Source of the DNA: Thiogranum longum
GTDB lineage: Bacteria; Pseudomonadota; Gammaproteobacteria; DSM-19610
DNA: 64,000 nucleotides
Assembly: GCF_004339085.1 (NCBI RefSeq)
Contig: NZ_SMFX01000001.1
Coordinates: 2,584,573 to 2,648,572 of the forward strand
Direction: 5' to 3'
Shown here: one piece after another, positions 36,830-45,225 of the stretch
How positions within the stretch are numbered: position 1 is the stretch's first letter
Layout: each line of letters starts with the position of its first letter
Position numbers and translations under genes: made by a program
Notes under the pieces: model-generated
What the model was told of the DNA's origin: nothing
What the model saw: only the letters and a program-made list of their open reading frames with translations
The model's database searches: none

Positions 36830-38104
36830 TCAGTGCGTATGACCACTTTCATTGTGTTCCGGTTTCGATGCTTCCGGCTCCTGCATACGACGAAAGCTAG
36901 CCGTCAGGCTGCTCTCTGAGTCGATCAGGAACTGACCGGACACTACAACAGTTTCATCACCCTGCAATCCCGATAAAATCTCTACCCGGCCATTACTGAC
37001 AATGCCTGCACGTACTTCTACGGGCTGATAATGCCCGTCATCCCGGACCACGATAACGCGCTCACCATCACCCGTACGAATCACGGCATCAGCCGGCACC
37101 CACAGCACATCCTCGTGCGGCTGCGCGTAGATCGTCACGCTGGCAAACATCGATTTACGCAGCAGCGGGTTCATGGTCAGGAATCTTAACCGTACGGTCA
37201 GGGTACGCGTCTTGTAACTGATAGATTCATTAACACGCTCTACCGTACCCTCGAATTCCTCGCCCGGCAGCGACGGGATCGTCATAACTGCGCGCTGCCC
37301 ATACTTGAGCCATGTCCACTGGCGTTCGAAAACTTCAGCCGAAACATTGGCGACAATAAGCCCCCCGAGTCGGGCTACAGTAGTATCGGCTTCAACAGGA
37401 TCACCTTCCTTCAGAGGAATTTCCATAATTGAGCCATCCTGTGGCGCATACAGTGTAAGATTCCTTTCAACCTCTCCACTTTCTTCCAGTTTGCGCACCT
37501 TGTTTCCCGGGAAACCCAGTTTTGCCAATGTTTCCCAATGTTGTTTCATGGCATCGTTATCACCGGCTCTGAAAGCTGCCAGGTAGTCCTGCTGTGCCTG
37601 CAGGCGTTCAGGTGAAAATATTTTTGCAAGCTCTTCTCCACGTCTGACAGATTCACCAGTGCTTCGTTCGAGCACCCATTCGACTCGCCCGGCAAGCCTC
37701 GGCATGATAGTTCGGCCACCACTTGGTGTGATTTTACTGATGCTCCCGGTAGTCCGGATCAAACGCTGCAGGGTCCCGCGCTGCACCGGTGAAGTGCGTA
37801 TCCCCAGATTGTGTTCCATGACTGGCGAAATCCATACTTGTGGCGGGCCACCAGCTGAAGCAGCAGCCTCATTTTCTGCCAGCACGAGATCCATGCCACA
37901 AACCGGACAACTACCCGCCTCAGACGTAATAATTTCCGGGTGCATGGGACAGACGTAATGGCTTGTATCGTGCAGCCCGATCTCGTCCAGTGCCGGTTTA
38001 CCTTGAACAACCGGATTCCGGTCGGCAAACAGCAACCATCCTGACAACAGGCCGGCTACGAATAATAAAGGCAACGAATAGAGAACCGTGATTTTTCTGG
38101 ACAT
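36830..38104 (-). CDS. cusB: Cu(I)/Ag(I) efflux periplasmic adaptor, CusB-like
   Basis: The membrane-fusion subunit joining the RND pump to an outer-membrane channel. The 424-residue protein has an N-terminal anchor (LYSLPLLFVAGLLSGWLLF) and then a heavy-metal-binding domain, YVCPMHPEI...GSCPVCGMDL (about residues 50-72). Barrel-sandwich and beta-barrel domains follow (GRVEWVLERSTGESVRRGEELAKIFSP, YAPQDGSIMEIPLKEGDPVEADT). The end is His-rich (KPEHNESGHTH). It is first in the operon; no metal-sensing regulator is adjacent. Confidence 0.92.
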   Translation of the reverse strand: MSRKITVLYSLPLLFVAGLLSGWLLFADRNPVVQGKPALDEIGLHDTSHYVCPMHPEIITSEAGSCPVCGMDLVLAENEAAASAGGPPQVWISPVMEHNLGIRTSPVQRGTLQRLIRTTGSISKITPSGGRTIMPRLAGRVEWVLERSTGESVRRGEELAKIFSPERLQAQQDYLAAFRAGDNDAMKQHWETLAKLGFPGNKVRKLEESGEVERNLTLYAPQDGSIMEIPLKEGDPVEADTTVARLGGLIVANVSAEVFERQWTWLKYGQRAVMTIPSLPGEEFEGTVERVNESISYKTRTLTVRLRFLTMNPLLRKSMFASVTIYAQPHEDVLWVPADAVIRTGDGERVIVVRDDGHYQPVEVRAGIVSNGRVEILSGLQGDETVVVSGQFLIDSESSLTASFRRMQEPEASKPEHNESGHTH

Positions 38105-38203
38105 GGTGCTGCTTGCCTGAGTGACGGTTGGCCAAGTATAGCGCCATCCGGGTATTCATCATCAATCTTCCCTTTTTCCAACCCCCTGGTAGTCAGAAAG
38201 TTC

Positions 38204-38234
38204 GAAAAAAGGAGGGGGGTCATCCAGACCCCCC
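38204..38234 (-). terminator. Terminator after the SBP56-like gene
   Basis: An 8-bp stem (GGGGGGTC, 38214-38221, with GACCCCCC, 38227-38234) and a 5-base loop. On the minus strand a run of six T follows at about 38204-38210. It separates this gene from cusB downstream. Confidence 0.8.
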
Positions 38235-38282
38235 AAGTATTACCTGCTACCTGTTCTTATGCGAGGAACTTTTCAGTTCGAC

Positions 38283-40490
38283 TTATTCCCACCACGCGAT
38301 GCCATGAGGCGCAGCGTGGCCGGTATCACCGTGCGGCCATGATGCACGGTCAAAGTCGACACAGCCATCGAAGTAGCTGTAGTAGAAATGCGGTCCATAG
38401 CGCTGACCTTCATCACCGTAGGAGCTCACATCGGTGAACAGACCAAACAGCGAGTCGGTGTAGATGCGGCCTTTACCGATACCACGGTTGAGACGCTTAC
38501 GCATCTTCAGCATGCAGACACGGTCATCACCCACAGAACCGGTGCCCGGCAGCTGACCAACCGGGTTCGGCAGTGCATATTCACGCAGATCGACGAAGTA
38601 CAGGCTCGATGCGACACGTTTTTCTGCACGGTTGTAGATAGTGAAGTGAGGACCACCCTGGGACAGGAAGTTATCCAGTGAATCCAGGTTCTGGCTGTCG
38701 GCTACCACCGGGCAATCCGACGCACCGTTGTTTCGCTTGGCAGCGAAAGTGGTGGTTGGTTCACCGGTGAACATATGGGCATAGCCCGGATCATCACTGG
38801 CGGTATAGTAGCTGGCATCAGCGTAATCACACTCGATGTTATTGATGTTGTCACCCTTGGCAAGCAGCGGACGTATATCAAACAGCATGATACGGCGTGA
38901 GTGCTGCAACGGGTAATCACGATCAAAGGTCGGCTGACCCGGCGCTACGATACCGGCTATCGGAGCGACAAGGTAAGTATCGTCCTGCGTAGTGAAGAAC
39001 ACCGAGAAACCGGTGCATGGCCCGCTGTCATACAGTGCACGCAATTCAGGACGCACACCATTCTGCCAGGTAGTCATGTCAGGGGTGTAGAACAGCGTAC
39101 CACCACACATGGAAGCCACGAAACCGCCTTTGGAGTAGTACGGAGCCGCACCATTTGTTGTCCAGGCAGCCATCAGGCCTTCCGGTTCTTCCATGGTAAC
39201 AGCCGAGGAACCTAGCTGCTCTGGACCACCACCTTCACGACCCTCAACACGAGGACCGTCAGGCACCTGGGCAAGATCATCAGGTGTATAGGTACCGGAA
39301 GCCTGGGTTTTCAGCTTGTTCAGATCCCAGAAACGGATTGTTGTACCCATGTCATAGGTCTGGGTTGTTGCTGCCCCTTCTTCATTGTCAGGCGGAGTCG
39401 CACCAGCCAGTGCCAGGGAAACCGGGTCACCATAATCAGAAGTCACCAGCGTGTTCAGATCCTGACGCGCGAAGATGCCGTGCGGATGCGCAATTCCAGC
39501 TGTGCTCGGTGCAACAGTTTCCGGTGCACCGGCCAGAATCGCACACAGACCACACTGCCAGCGAGGCTTGTAACGCTGGGGGGCATCACCACCTTCGTAG
39601 ACAGCACTGAATTGACGAACGTCCATTCCGTCCTTGTCGAAAATCACCACACCACCCGGCGTGGTCAAGGTCGGAGGCAGCTGAGGCGCTGCGCCCATAT
39701 TGCTGGGGAACCCCCAGTTACCCTTGGCACCCATGAAGGAGGATGCCATCAGGCCGTCACCAACATCGATGAAATCATCAGTGCCGGACAGCGCATCGGT
39801 ACGCGGATCAAAACCACCTGAAATCACCAGGCCACACATGTTGTCGTAGGCCGGATCTGTACCCATGCTGGTTTCATCATAACGAATCACTGCGCTGGTC
39901 ACGTCTCCGCCGACGATGGTACCGTCAATCGGACGAACGTTCATCGGGTCATTGACGTTACAACCAAACACATTGGCAGAAATCAGGCCGCCGGCAAACA
40001 ACAGCTTGTCGCCCGTATCTTCGTCGATAGAGATGAATGCGTTAGTGTGATGAGACTCGTTGGCGAACTGTGAAGTAATACCACCCTGAAACAGGCCACC
40101 TGTTCCAGCTGTCGGTACAGGCACAATACTGCCATCTGTCACACTGCTATCGAGGCCAAACTCAACTTCGGCCAACAGGTGGGCATTCAGTACTGGCGGC
40201 AACTGAACCGTGTTGGCCACTGCACCGTAATTGTAAATATCACTTCGGGTCGCATTAATGACAGCAATAAAATCACCGTCAGGGGTGCCGGTGGTTGCCG
40301 CGCCCTTGCCGTTAACTTCATAGTTGGGATCGTAATCGTTGTCTAGTGCTGCTCCGTCCATGGTCTGCCAACCGCCTTTATCACCGGTCCAGACCATCAA
40401 GTACTTGGCTGCGTGGGCAGAACCAGCCATGACCATGGCGGAACCGACCGCGACAGCAAGTGCCGTCTGCTTAATCGTTTTCAATTTCAT
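38283..40490 (-). CDS. Large secreted protein resembling SBP56/methanethiol oxidase
   Basis: A 735-residue exported protein (signal peptide ALAVAVGSAMVMAGSAHA). Several segments align by eye with selenium-binding protein 56/methanethiol oxidase propellers: AHPHGIFARQDLNTLVTSDYGDP followed by TTIRFWDLNKL, and GGPHFTIYNRAEKRVASSLYFVDLREY. It is far longer than the usual 450-residue members and has extra Cys (WQCGLCAI) and a His-rich end (WPHGDTGHAAPHG) that could bind copper. The fold is probable; the reaction is inferred. GGGAGG upstream supports ATG 40490 over GTG 40508. A candidate sigma-54 promoter precedes it. Confidence 0.55.
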   Translation of the reverse strand: MKLKTIKQTALAVAVGSAMVMAGSAHAAKYLMVWTGDKGGWQTMDGAALDNDYDPNYEVNGKGAATTGTPDGDFIAVINATRSDIYNYGAVANTVQLPPVLNAHLLAEVEFGLDSSVTDGSIVPVPTAGTGGLFQGGITSQFANESHHTNAFISIDEDTGDKLLFAGGLISANVFGCNVNDPMNVRPIDGTIVGGDVTSAVIRYDETSMGTDPAYDNMCGLVISGGFDPRTDALSGTDDFIDVGDGLMASSFMGAKGNWGFPSNMGAAPQLPPTLTTPGGVVIFDKDGMDVRQFSAVYEGGDAPQRYKPRWQCGLCAILAGAPETVAPSTAGIAHPHGIFARQDLNTLVTSDYGDPVSLALAGATPPDNEEGAATTQTYDMGTTIRFWDLNKLKTQASGTYTPDDLAQVPDGPRVEGREGGGPEQLGSSAVTMEEPEGLMAAWTTNGAAPYYSKGGFVASMCGGTLFYTPDMTTWQNGVRPELRALYDSGPCTGFSVFFTTQDDTYLVAPIAGIVAPGQPTFDRDYPLQHSRRIMLFDIRPLLAKGDNINNIECDYADASYYTASDDPGYAHMFTGEPTTTFAAKRNNGASDCPVVADSQNLDSLDNFLSQGGPHFTIYNRAEKRVASSLYFVDLREYALPNPVGQLPGTGSVGDDRVCMLKMRKRLNRGIGKGRIYTDSLFGLFTDVSSYGDEGQRYGPHFYYSYFDGCVDFDRASWPHGDTGHAAPHGIAWWE

Positions 40491-40575
40491 TGTTGGGTAC
40501 CCTCCCACTTGACGTGGATTGTTTGGTAAACCAGCACCCGTCTAGTGGACAGGCGCCATTCAGCAAACAGTACTA

Positions 40576-40593
40576 TTGCAATGGCCGGGCCAA
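40576..40593 (-). promoter_or_regulatory. Candidate sigma-54 promoter for the SBP56-like gene
   Basis: On the minus strand the sequence TTGGCCCGGCCATTGCAA matches the -24/-12 consensus TTGGCACG-N4-TTGCA with one mismatch. GG (40590-40591) and GC (40578-40579) are exactly ten bases apart. The predicted start near 40565 is about 75 bases before the ATG. It is nearly the same as the promoter at 46574-46590. Confidence 0.75.
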
Positions 40594-41000
40594 CTTGATT
40601 TCCACACTTAAAACAGAGGGTTATATGACTTACTGTCTCCGTGAGGCGACGCTTGATAATATCTGGCTCATAGTGTAAATAATTCCGACATGACAAATAT
40701 TTTCAAATCACTGCCAGTTATAGAAATAGTGATTTTTATTTATATTATTCATGGAATTAGTGACTATATAGACATTGATTTATATCCGCTCTTGCCAAGC
40801 CCGCTCAAGCCAAAATCTGATCAGAACAAGTATGCAGTTAACAATAAATCGTTTAAATACAATTAAATAATTGTATCAAACATGTAAACAAATGCGACGG
40901 AGGGCATGACCATGCTGCCAGTCTGTCATGTCATGTACGTCAATGCTTCCAGTCAACGGAGCATTTGCTCATGAAGAAAAATGTGGGCGGGACACACTTC
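40594..41000. other. A/T-rich intergenic control region
   Basis: No gene is supported here. The region upstream of the sigma-54 promoter is A/T-rich (40680-40880). It holds ACATGACAAATA at 40688-40699, which also occurs in one arm of the inverted repeat at 46247-46280, and TGTCATGTCATG at 40924-40935, whose complement shares CATGACATGACA with that repeat. These could be activator-binding sites. I see nothing else in it. Confidence 0.5.
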
Positions 41001-41005
41001 ACTGC

Positions 41006-41034
41006 AAAAAAAACCCGCTTGAAAAGCGGGCTTT
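41006..41034 (-). terminator. Terminator after the DUF2892 gene
   Basis: A GC-rich stem (AACCCGCTT and AAGCGGGCT, one mismatch) with a short loop. On the minus strand it is followed by eight T (41006-41013), ending transcription from the DUF2892 and possibly the Crp/Fnr gene. Confidence 0.85.
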
Positions 41035-41065
41035 TTCAGCTTTCCGGTAACCGCCGGGAAGGCTC

Positions 41066-41266
41066 TCATTCGGCGGAACGGCAACCCCCGAATCCGAACA
41101 GTGAGTAGGCCGGACACCAGCCCACAATACCGGTCAGCAGCGGCACAACGCCAATCAGACCCCAGGGATAAAGTATCCCGGTCCATGGACCAGCAAAGGT
41201 CAGCCCTACCAGTGCAGCGCCCGCAACAATACGAATGACTCGTTCAACCCCACATACATTTGCCAT
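41066..41266 (-). CDS. DUF2892 (YgaP-like) small inner-membrane protein
   Basis: A 66-residue protein with two membrane helices. It begins NVCGVERVIRIVAGAALVGL and contains GIVGWCPAYSLFGFGGCR, the pattern of the membrane part of YgaP and stand-alone DUF2892 proteins. Two Cys near the second helix end are conserved in the family. Fusions of this domain to rhodanese suggest a sulfur-related role. It follows a Crp/Fnr regulator gene by 104 bases on the same strand, a pairing seen in many sulfur-metabolising bacteria. Confidence 0.88.
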   Translation of the reverse strand: MANVCGVERVIRIVAGAALVGLTFAGPWTGILYPWGLIGVVPLLTGIVGWCPAYSLFGFGGCRSAE

Positions 41267-41370
41267 GATTTACACCTCGCAACAGCATTTCGGTTATCAG
41301 GTGTCAGTAACTATACAAAGCTGGCATACGGGGCTGCAGTGACTAAATCACATAACCCCGCTGTTTCGGG

Positions 41371-42036
41371 TCAGTGTACTGCTTCCCAGACGCGAGTCAG
41401 CGCCTCAGGCCTGATAACCTCTACCGCCCCACGGTGTACAGCGATAAAGCCCTCTTTTTCGAATACCTTCAGCTGACGGCTGACCACTTCACGCGCCGTA
41501 CCCAGCTCACTGGCAAGCTGCTGGTGAGTTGCCGATACCGACCCCGGCTGATTACCGCATCGATCCACAAGATGCTTCGCAAGCCGGGCATCGACTCGAC
41601 CAAAGGCGACATCCTCGACACGTTGTATCAGGTCACCCAGCCGTTGCCCCTGGTTGGCGAAGACAAACCGCCGGAAGGCTTCGGAGTGCCCCAGTGCTTC
41701 ATTGAATACAGACTGTGGAATCACCAGCGCGTCGGTCTCTTCGTCGGTAATACCTTCTGCGGGATAAGATTCTTCGCTGATCAGGCAGGAAGTAGTGATC
41801 ACACAGGACTGGCCGTCGGTAACCCGGTAAAGCACCACTTCCCGACCCCCCGAAGACAATGCCTGAACACGCAAACTGCCACGGATAACGACAAGATAAT
41901 TCCTGCAGGCATCCCCTCTGTGAAATACGGTATGCCCAGAGGGCAGCTGCACACTCTGCACCTGCCTGCGCAATTGCTGCAGGACCATATCATCCTGCGG
42001 AAACCATTGATCAAGTATGTTCGGGGCGCCACTCAT
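41371..42036 (-). CDS. Crp/Fnr-family transcription regulator
   Basis: A 221-residue regulator: a cyclic-nucleotide-like beta-roll (LPSGHTVFHRGDACRNYLVVIRGSLRV, about 30-60) and a C-terminal winged helix (SATHQQLASELGTAREVVSRQLKVFEKEGFI). It lacks the N-terminal Cys cluster of Fnr, so it is not an Fe-S oxygen sensor of that type. Its signal is unknown. The ATG at 42036 is supported by AAAGGTG. It probably controls the adjacent DUF2892 gene; Cys in the roll (GDACRN, SCVITTSCL) could be redox-sensitive. Confidence 0.88.
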   Translation of the reverse strand: MSGAPNILDQWFPQDDMVLQQLRRQVQSVQLPSGHTVFHRGDACRNYLVVIRGSLRVQALSSGGREVVLYRVTDGQSCVITTSCLISEESYPAEGITDEETDALVIPQSVFNEALGHSEAFRRFVFANQGQRLGDLIQRVEDVAFGRVDARLAKHLVDRCGNQPGSVSATHQQLASELGTAREVVSRQLKVFEKEGFIAVHRGAVEVIRPEALTRVWEAVH

Positions 42037-42092
42037 AGTGACACCTTTTATCCACCAATCATCTGGCGGAGTCAACCTTGATCGAATGAGGC

Positions 42093-42120
42093 AAAAAAAA
42101 CGCGGGCACATGGCCCGCGT
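42093..42120 (-). terminator. Terminator after the outer-membrane protein gene
   Basis: An 8-bp stem (ACGCGGGC, 42100-42107, with GCCCGCGT, 42113-42120) and a 5-base loop. On the minus strand it is followed by a run of T (42093-42100). Confidence 0.88.
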
Positions 42121-42177
42121 TAATCATCCGGTTCAGTGGGAGGGAATTCGCTGAATAACTGAACCTGGAATCCTTTG

Positions 42178-43191
42178 CTAGAAAACAACCTGCCAGCCTG
42201 CTGAAAGCTGCCAGTCGGCGCTCATCTGCACGCCATCAAGATTCTCATAAACCGGTACGCCCGCCTCTAAAGCCAGCCTGCTGCCATTAAAGACACCCTG
42301 CGGGCCATAAAAGTTCACACCAACCAGAAAATCAACCCGTGAGCCGCCCTGCAACTCCGGGTCGGCAGTCGCTACCATCAGCGGGTTCAGCTCTGGATCT
42401 GCGCCATCGATCTCGTCCCAGGTCTGTGCCTTGAGGCGCAGTGAGCCTTTAAGTGAAGGCGACAACTTTCGGGAAACCCAGCCACTCAATTCCAGGCGAT
42501 CACCCAGTGTGTAATCATTATCGTTGTCGCCGAGCCGGATGGTTGCCATCGCCTGCGCACCCAGCGACCATACATTGCTCTGTCGGCTCCAGGTGATGCC
42601 GGGCAGAAGATCCCACGTACCGGAACCCAGCTGCATCGGATAAGGCAGCTGCGCATCGGCAGCCGCCGGCGTATCGTCGCTTGCATCAATATCTCCGGTC
42701 GGGACAGACAGACCAAAATTCAACAAGATGCTGTTGCCCGGCGCGGCAGACAATGCATAGACCCCCCGCAGACTGATATCGCCGAGCCCGTCACTGCGGG
42801 TTGTAAAACGCACACCCATGCGCGTGATGTGATCCATATCCTTGCGGAGCAGCGGAACCATAGCCATTAACGACAGACGATCACTCACGGAATACATGGC
42901 ACCGAACATGTGCATCTCCATGTCCATACGCAATGGCGCAACCATATACTCGGACAGGATATCTGCAGTACTGATATGACTGTCACCATCGCGCATACCA
43001 TCCATATGCATACGCATATAACTGTAGGTAAACATCAGATCACCCGCGGTGTGGACGTGGTCCCCCATGACCCCGGCAGGCGCCTGCCCGAGGTGGTTCG
43101 CGTGGCCGGTGTGATGCACATGTTCGACAGCCTGCACCTGCGGGCTGCTGAACAGTATTGTTGCCAGTAGTGCTGTGATTTTCGTTGACAT
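42178..43191 (-). CDS. His/Met-rich outer-membrane transporter-like protein
   Basis: A 337-residue exported beta-barrel protein. After a signal peptide (ALLATILFSSPQVQA), the N-terminal stretch is rich in His and Met (VEHVHHTGHANHLG, YSYMRMHMDGMRDGD, MDMEMHMFGAM), which could bind copper. The rest alternates strand-like segments and ends WQVVF with the C-terminal Phe of barrels. Relatives are annotated as putative transporters beside metal-resistance genes, which fits the CusBA operon 4 kb away. A RegA-type site lies in its upstream region, shared with regB. Confidence 0.75.
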   Translation of the reverse strand: MSTKITALLATILFSSPQVQAVEHVHHTGHANHLGQAPAGVMGDHVHTAGDLMFTYSYMRMHMDGMRDGDSHISTADILSEYMVAPLRMDMEMHMFGAMYSVSDRLSLMAMVPLLRKDMDHITRMGVRFTTRSDGLGDISLRGVYALSAAPGNSILLNFGLSVPTGDIDASDDTPAAADAQLPYPMQLGSGTWDLLPGITWSRQSNVWSLGAQAMATIRLGDNDNDYTLGDRLELSGWVSRKLSPSLKGSLRLKAQTWDEIDGADPELNPLMVATADPELQGGSRVDFLVGVNFYGPQGVFNGSRLALEAGVPVYENLDGVQMSADWQLSAGWQVVF

Positions 43192-43265
43192 TCCCGACTC
43201 CCGTTAAAGTATTTATCTTTTGATTTTATGACGGGTACTTTAACAATGACGTGCATCCTGGAGAA

Positions 43266-43282
43266 TGCGACACAGTGTCGCA
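43266..43282. promoter_or_regulatory. Candidate RegA/PrrA operator
   Basis: A perfect 17-base palindrome, TGCGACAC A GTGTCGCA, lies between the divergent outer-membrane gene and regB. It contains GCGAC and GTCGC half-sites five bases apart, matching the published RegA/PrrA half-site type (GCGNC...GNCGC). It could control both genes and give RegBA autoregulation. Confidence 0.6.
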
Positions 43283-43398
43283 CCCGTCCGGAATGTAACG
43301 GAACACAGGGATAATAAACATGAACCCGGATCTCTGACATACTTAACCCAATAATATGCCGTAATCTGCTTTTTCCACCGACGGATAGAATACTTTTC

Positions 43399-44670
43399 AT
43401 GTTGATGAAAAACCCCGAAAAATCGAGCAGTTCGAGTAACCTCAGGCGTCTGGCACTGCTGCGGGGGCTAATGCTGACCGCCGAACTCGTTGTAGTCCTG
43501 GGGGTATATTTCCTCGCCAATATTGCGCTACCACTGATACCGCTATTTACAATTTTTACACTCATGGCTTTCGCAAGTCTGTGGACCTGGAAACACGCAG
43601 GCAATGGCGCGATCATCAGCGACCGGGAATTTTTTCTGCAGCTTTGCACCGATGTACTGGCACTGACCGCCGTACTCTATTTCACCGGTGGTGCTACCAA
43701 CCCCTTTGCGTGGCTGTTCCTTATTCCGTTGATTATCGCTGCAACGGTTCTGTCCACGCCGGCCGTCTGGTTTATGGCGGCCCTGACCACGCTGTGCTAT
43801 TCCCTGCTGTTCTTTTTCTACCAGCCACTCGGAAATGACGCCCACATGCACCATGATCAGGCTTTCAGCCAGCACATCTTTGGCATGTGGTTCGGCTTTG
43901 CGCTCAGCGCCGTACTTATTGCCTGGTTTGTCGTTGGTATTTCCAACACACTGCGCCAGCGTGATGAACTACTCGCACGTGCACGCGAACAGGCATTGCG
44001 CGATGAACAGCTGGTTGCACTGGGCACACTGGCCACCGGTGCTGCGCATGAACTCGGCACACCACTTTCTACTATGGCTGTGGTTACCCGTGAGCTGGAG
44101 CGCGCGGAAGTACCGGACAGCATGAAGCGCAAACTGACCATACTGCGCAGCCAGGTTGATCGCTGCAAGCAGGCCCTGTCGGTTATCTCGGCTTCTGCCG
44201 GCGAGCTACGCGCGGAAAGCGGCGGACTCGCACCTGTCCTTACCTGGCTGGAGCATATTATCGATACCTGGAAAGCCCAACGCCATGACGCATCGATTAC
44301 CGTTAACTTTCCACAACAAATAACCGACGCTGCCATTATCGATGAGCAAACCCTGCAACAATCCATTATCAACCTGCTGAACAATGCAGCAGATGCCTCG
44401 GGAGAAGAGCTGGTCATGGAGGTCCGCCGGGACAGCAGCAAACTTACTATCGATATACTCGATCGGGGACCGGGCCTGCACCCGAAAATCGCGGCCACAC
44501 TTGGAGAACAACAGAGCAGCAACAAGGAACATGGAATGGGCCTGGGCCTGCTGTTAACCCATGCAACCCTGCGGCGCCTTGGCGGAGATATAGCCCTGTT
44601 CGATCGCCAGGGCGGGGGCACCTGTACGCGTATACAACTGCCGCTAACGAGACTGGATACCCCTCTATGA
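43399..44670 (+). CDS. regB: Redox sensor histidine kinase, RegB/PrrB type
   Basis: A membrane histidine kinase that reads the redox state of the quinone pool and phosphorylates RegA. Six N-terminal helices (to about residue 180) include the quinone-site motif GGATNPF (97-103). The H-box is LATGAAHELGTPLS with His217. A Cys at 256 (DRCKQAL) matches the redox Cys of RegB, followed by N-box NLLNNAADAS and G-box GMGLGLLL. It overlaps regA by four bases. The pair probably switches respiratory and energy genes, plausibly including the nearby sulfur and metal genes. Confidence 0.93.
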   Translation: MLMKNPEKSSSSSNLRRLALLRGLMLTAELVVVLGVYFLANIALPLIPLFTIFTLMAFASLWTWKHAGNGAIISDREFFLQLCTDVLALTAVLYFTGGATNPFAWLFLIPLIIAATVLSTPAVWFMAALTTLCYSLLFFFYQPLGNDAHMHHDQAFSQHIFGMWFGFALSAVLIAWFVVGISNTLRQRDELLARAREQALRDEQLVALGTLATGAAHELGTPLSTMAVVTRELERAEVPDSMKRKLTILRSQVDRCKQALSVISASAGELRAESGGLAPVLTWLEHIIDTWKAQRHDASITVNFPQQITDAAIIDEQTLQQSIINLLNNAADASGEELVMEVRRDSSKLTIDILDRGPGLHPKIAATLGEQQSSNKEHGMGLGLLLTHATLRRLGGDIALFDRQGGGTCTRIQLPLTRLDTPL

Positions 44671-45215
44671 CTGACACCGCCGGTATTCGCCCCACCCTGT
44701 TACTTGTCGATGACGACGAGCTGTTCTGCGAAGTACTCGAAGATGCCCTGCAGGATCGGGGCTACCAGGTAGAGAGTGCACACAATATCACTTCCGCCCT
44801 GGAGAAAGCCGGTAACCTGGACCCCGAGTATGCGGTTATTGACCTGCGTATTGGCCAGGAATCAGGCCTGACGCTGGCAGCACAGTTACATGCCCGTGAT
44901 GAAAATACACGCATGGTGATTCTTACCGGTTATGCCAGTATTGCTACTGCGGTTGAAGCCATCAAGCTGGGCGTCACCCACTACCTGGCCAAGCCTGCGG
45001 ATGCCGATGAAATCCTTGCTGCACTGCACAGGGATGAAGGAAACTCCGAGGTTCCGCTATCGATCAGCCCGATGAGTGTCAAGCGTCTCGAATGGGAGCA
45101 CCTGCAGAAGGTCCTGACAGAATGTGGAGGCAATATTTCTGCTGCTGCGCGTAAACTTAATATGCATCGCCGGACACTGCAGCGGAAACTGGCAAAGCAT
45201 CCGGTCAGAAAATAA
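44667..45215 (+). CDS. regA: Response regulator RegA/PrrA/ActR
   Basis: A 182-residue regulator. The receiver has the acidic pair in LLLVDDDELF, phospho-Asp59 in YAVIDLRIG, Thr in VILTGYAS and Lys in LAKPAD. A Fis-like helix-turn-helix closes the protein (GGNISAAARKLNMHRRTLQRKLAKH). This compact design and the helix sequence are characteristic of RegA. The start overlaps the regB stop, so the two are coupled. A candidate operator lies upstream of regB. Confidence 0.94.
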   Translation: MTDTAGIRPTLLLVDDDELFCEVLEDALQDRGYQVESAHNITSALEKAGNLDPEYAVIDLRIGQESGLTLAAQLHARDENTRMVILTGYASIATAVEAIKLGVTHYLAKPADADEILAALHRDEGNSEVPLSISPMSVKRLEWEHLQKVLTECGGNISAAARKLNMHRRTLQRKLAKHPVRK

Positions 45216-45225
45216 TTACACCGTA

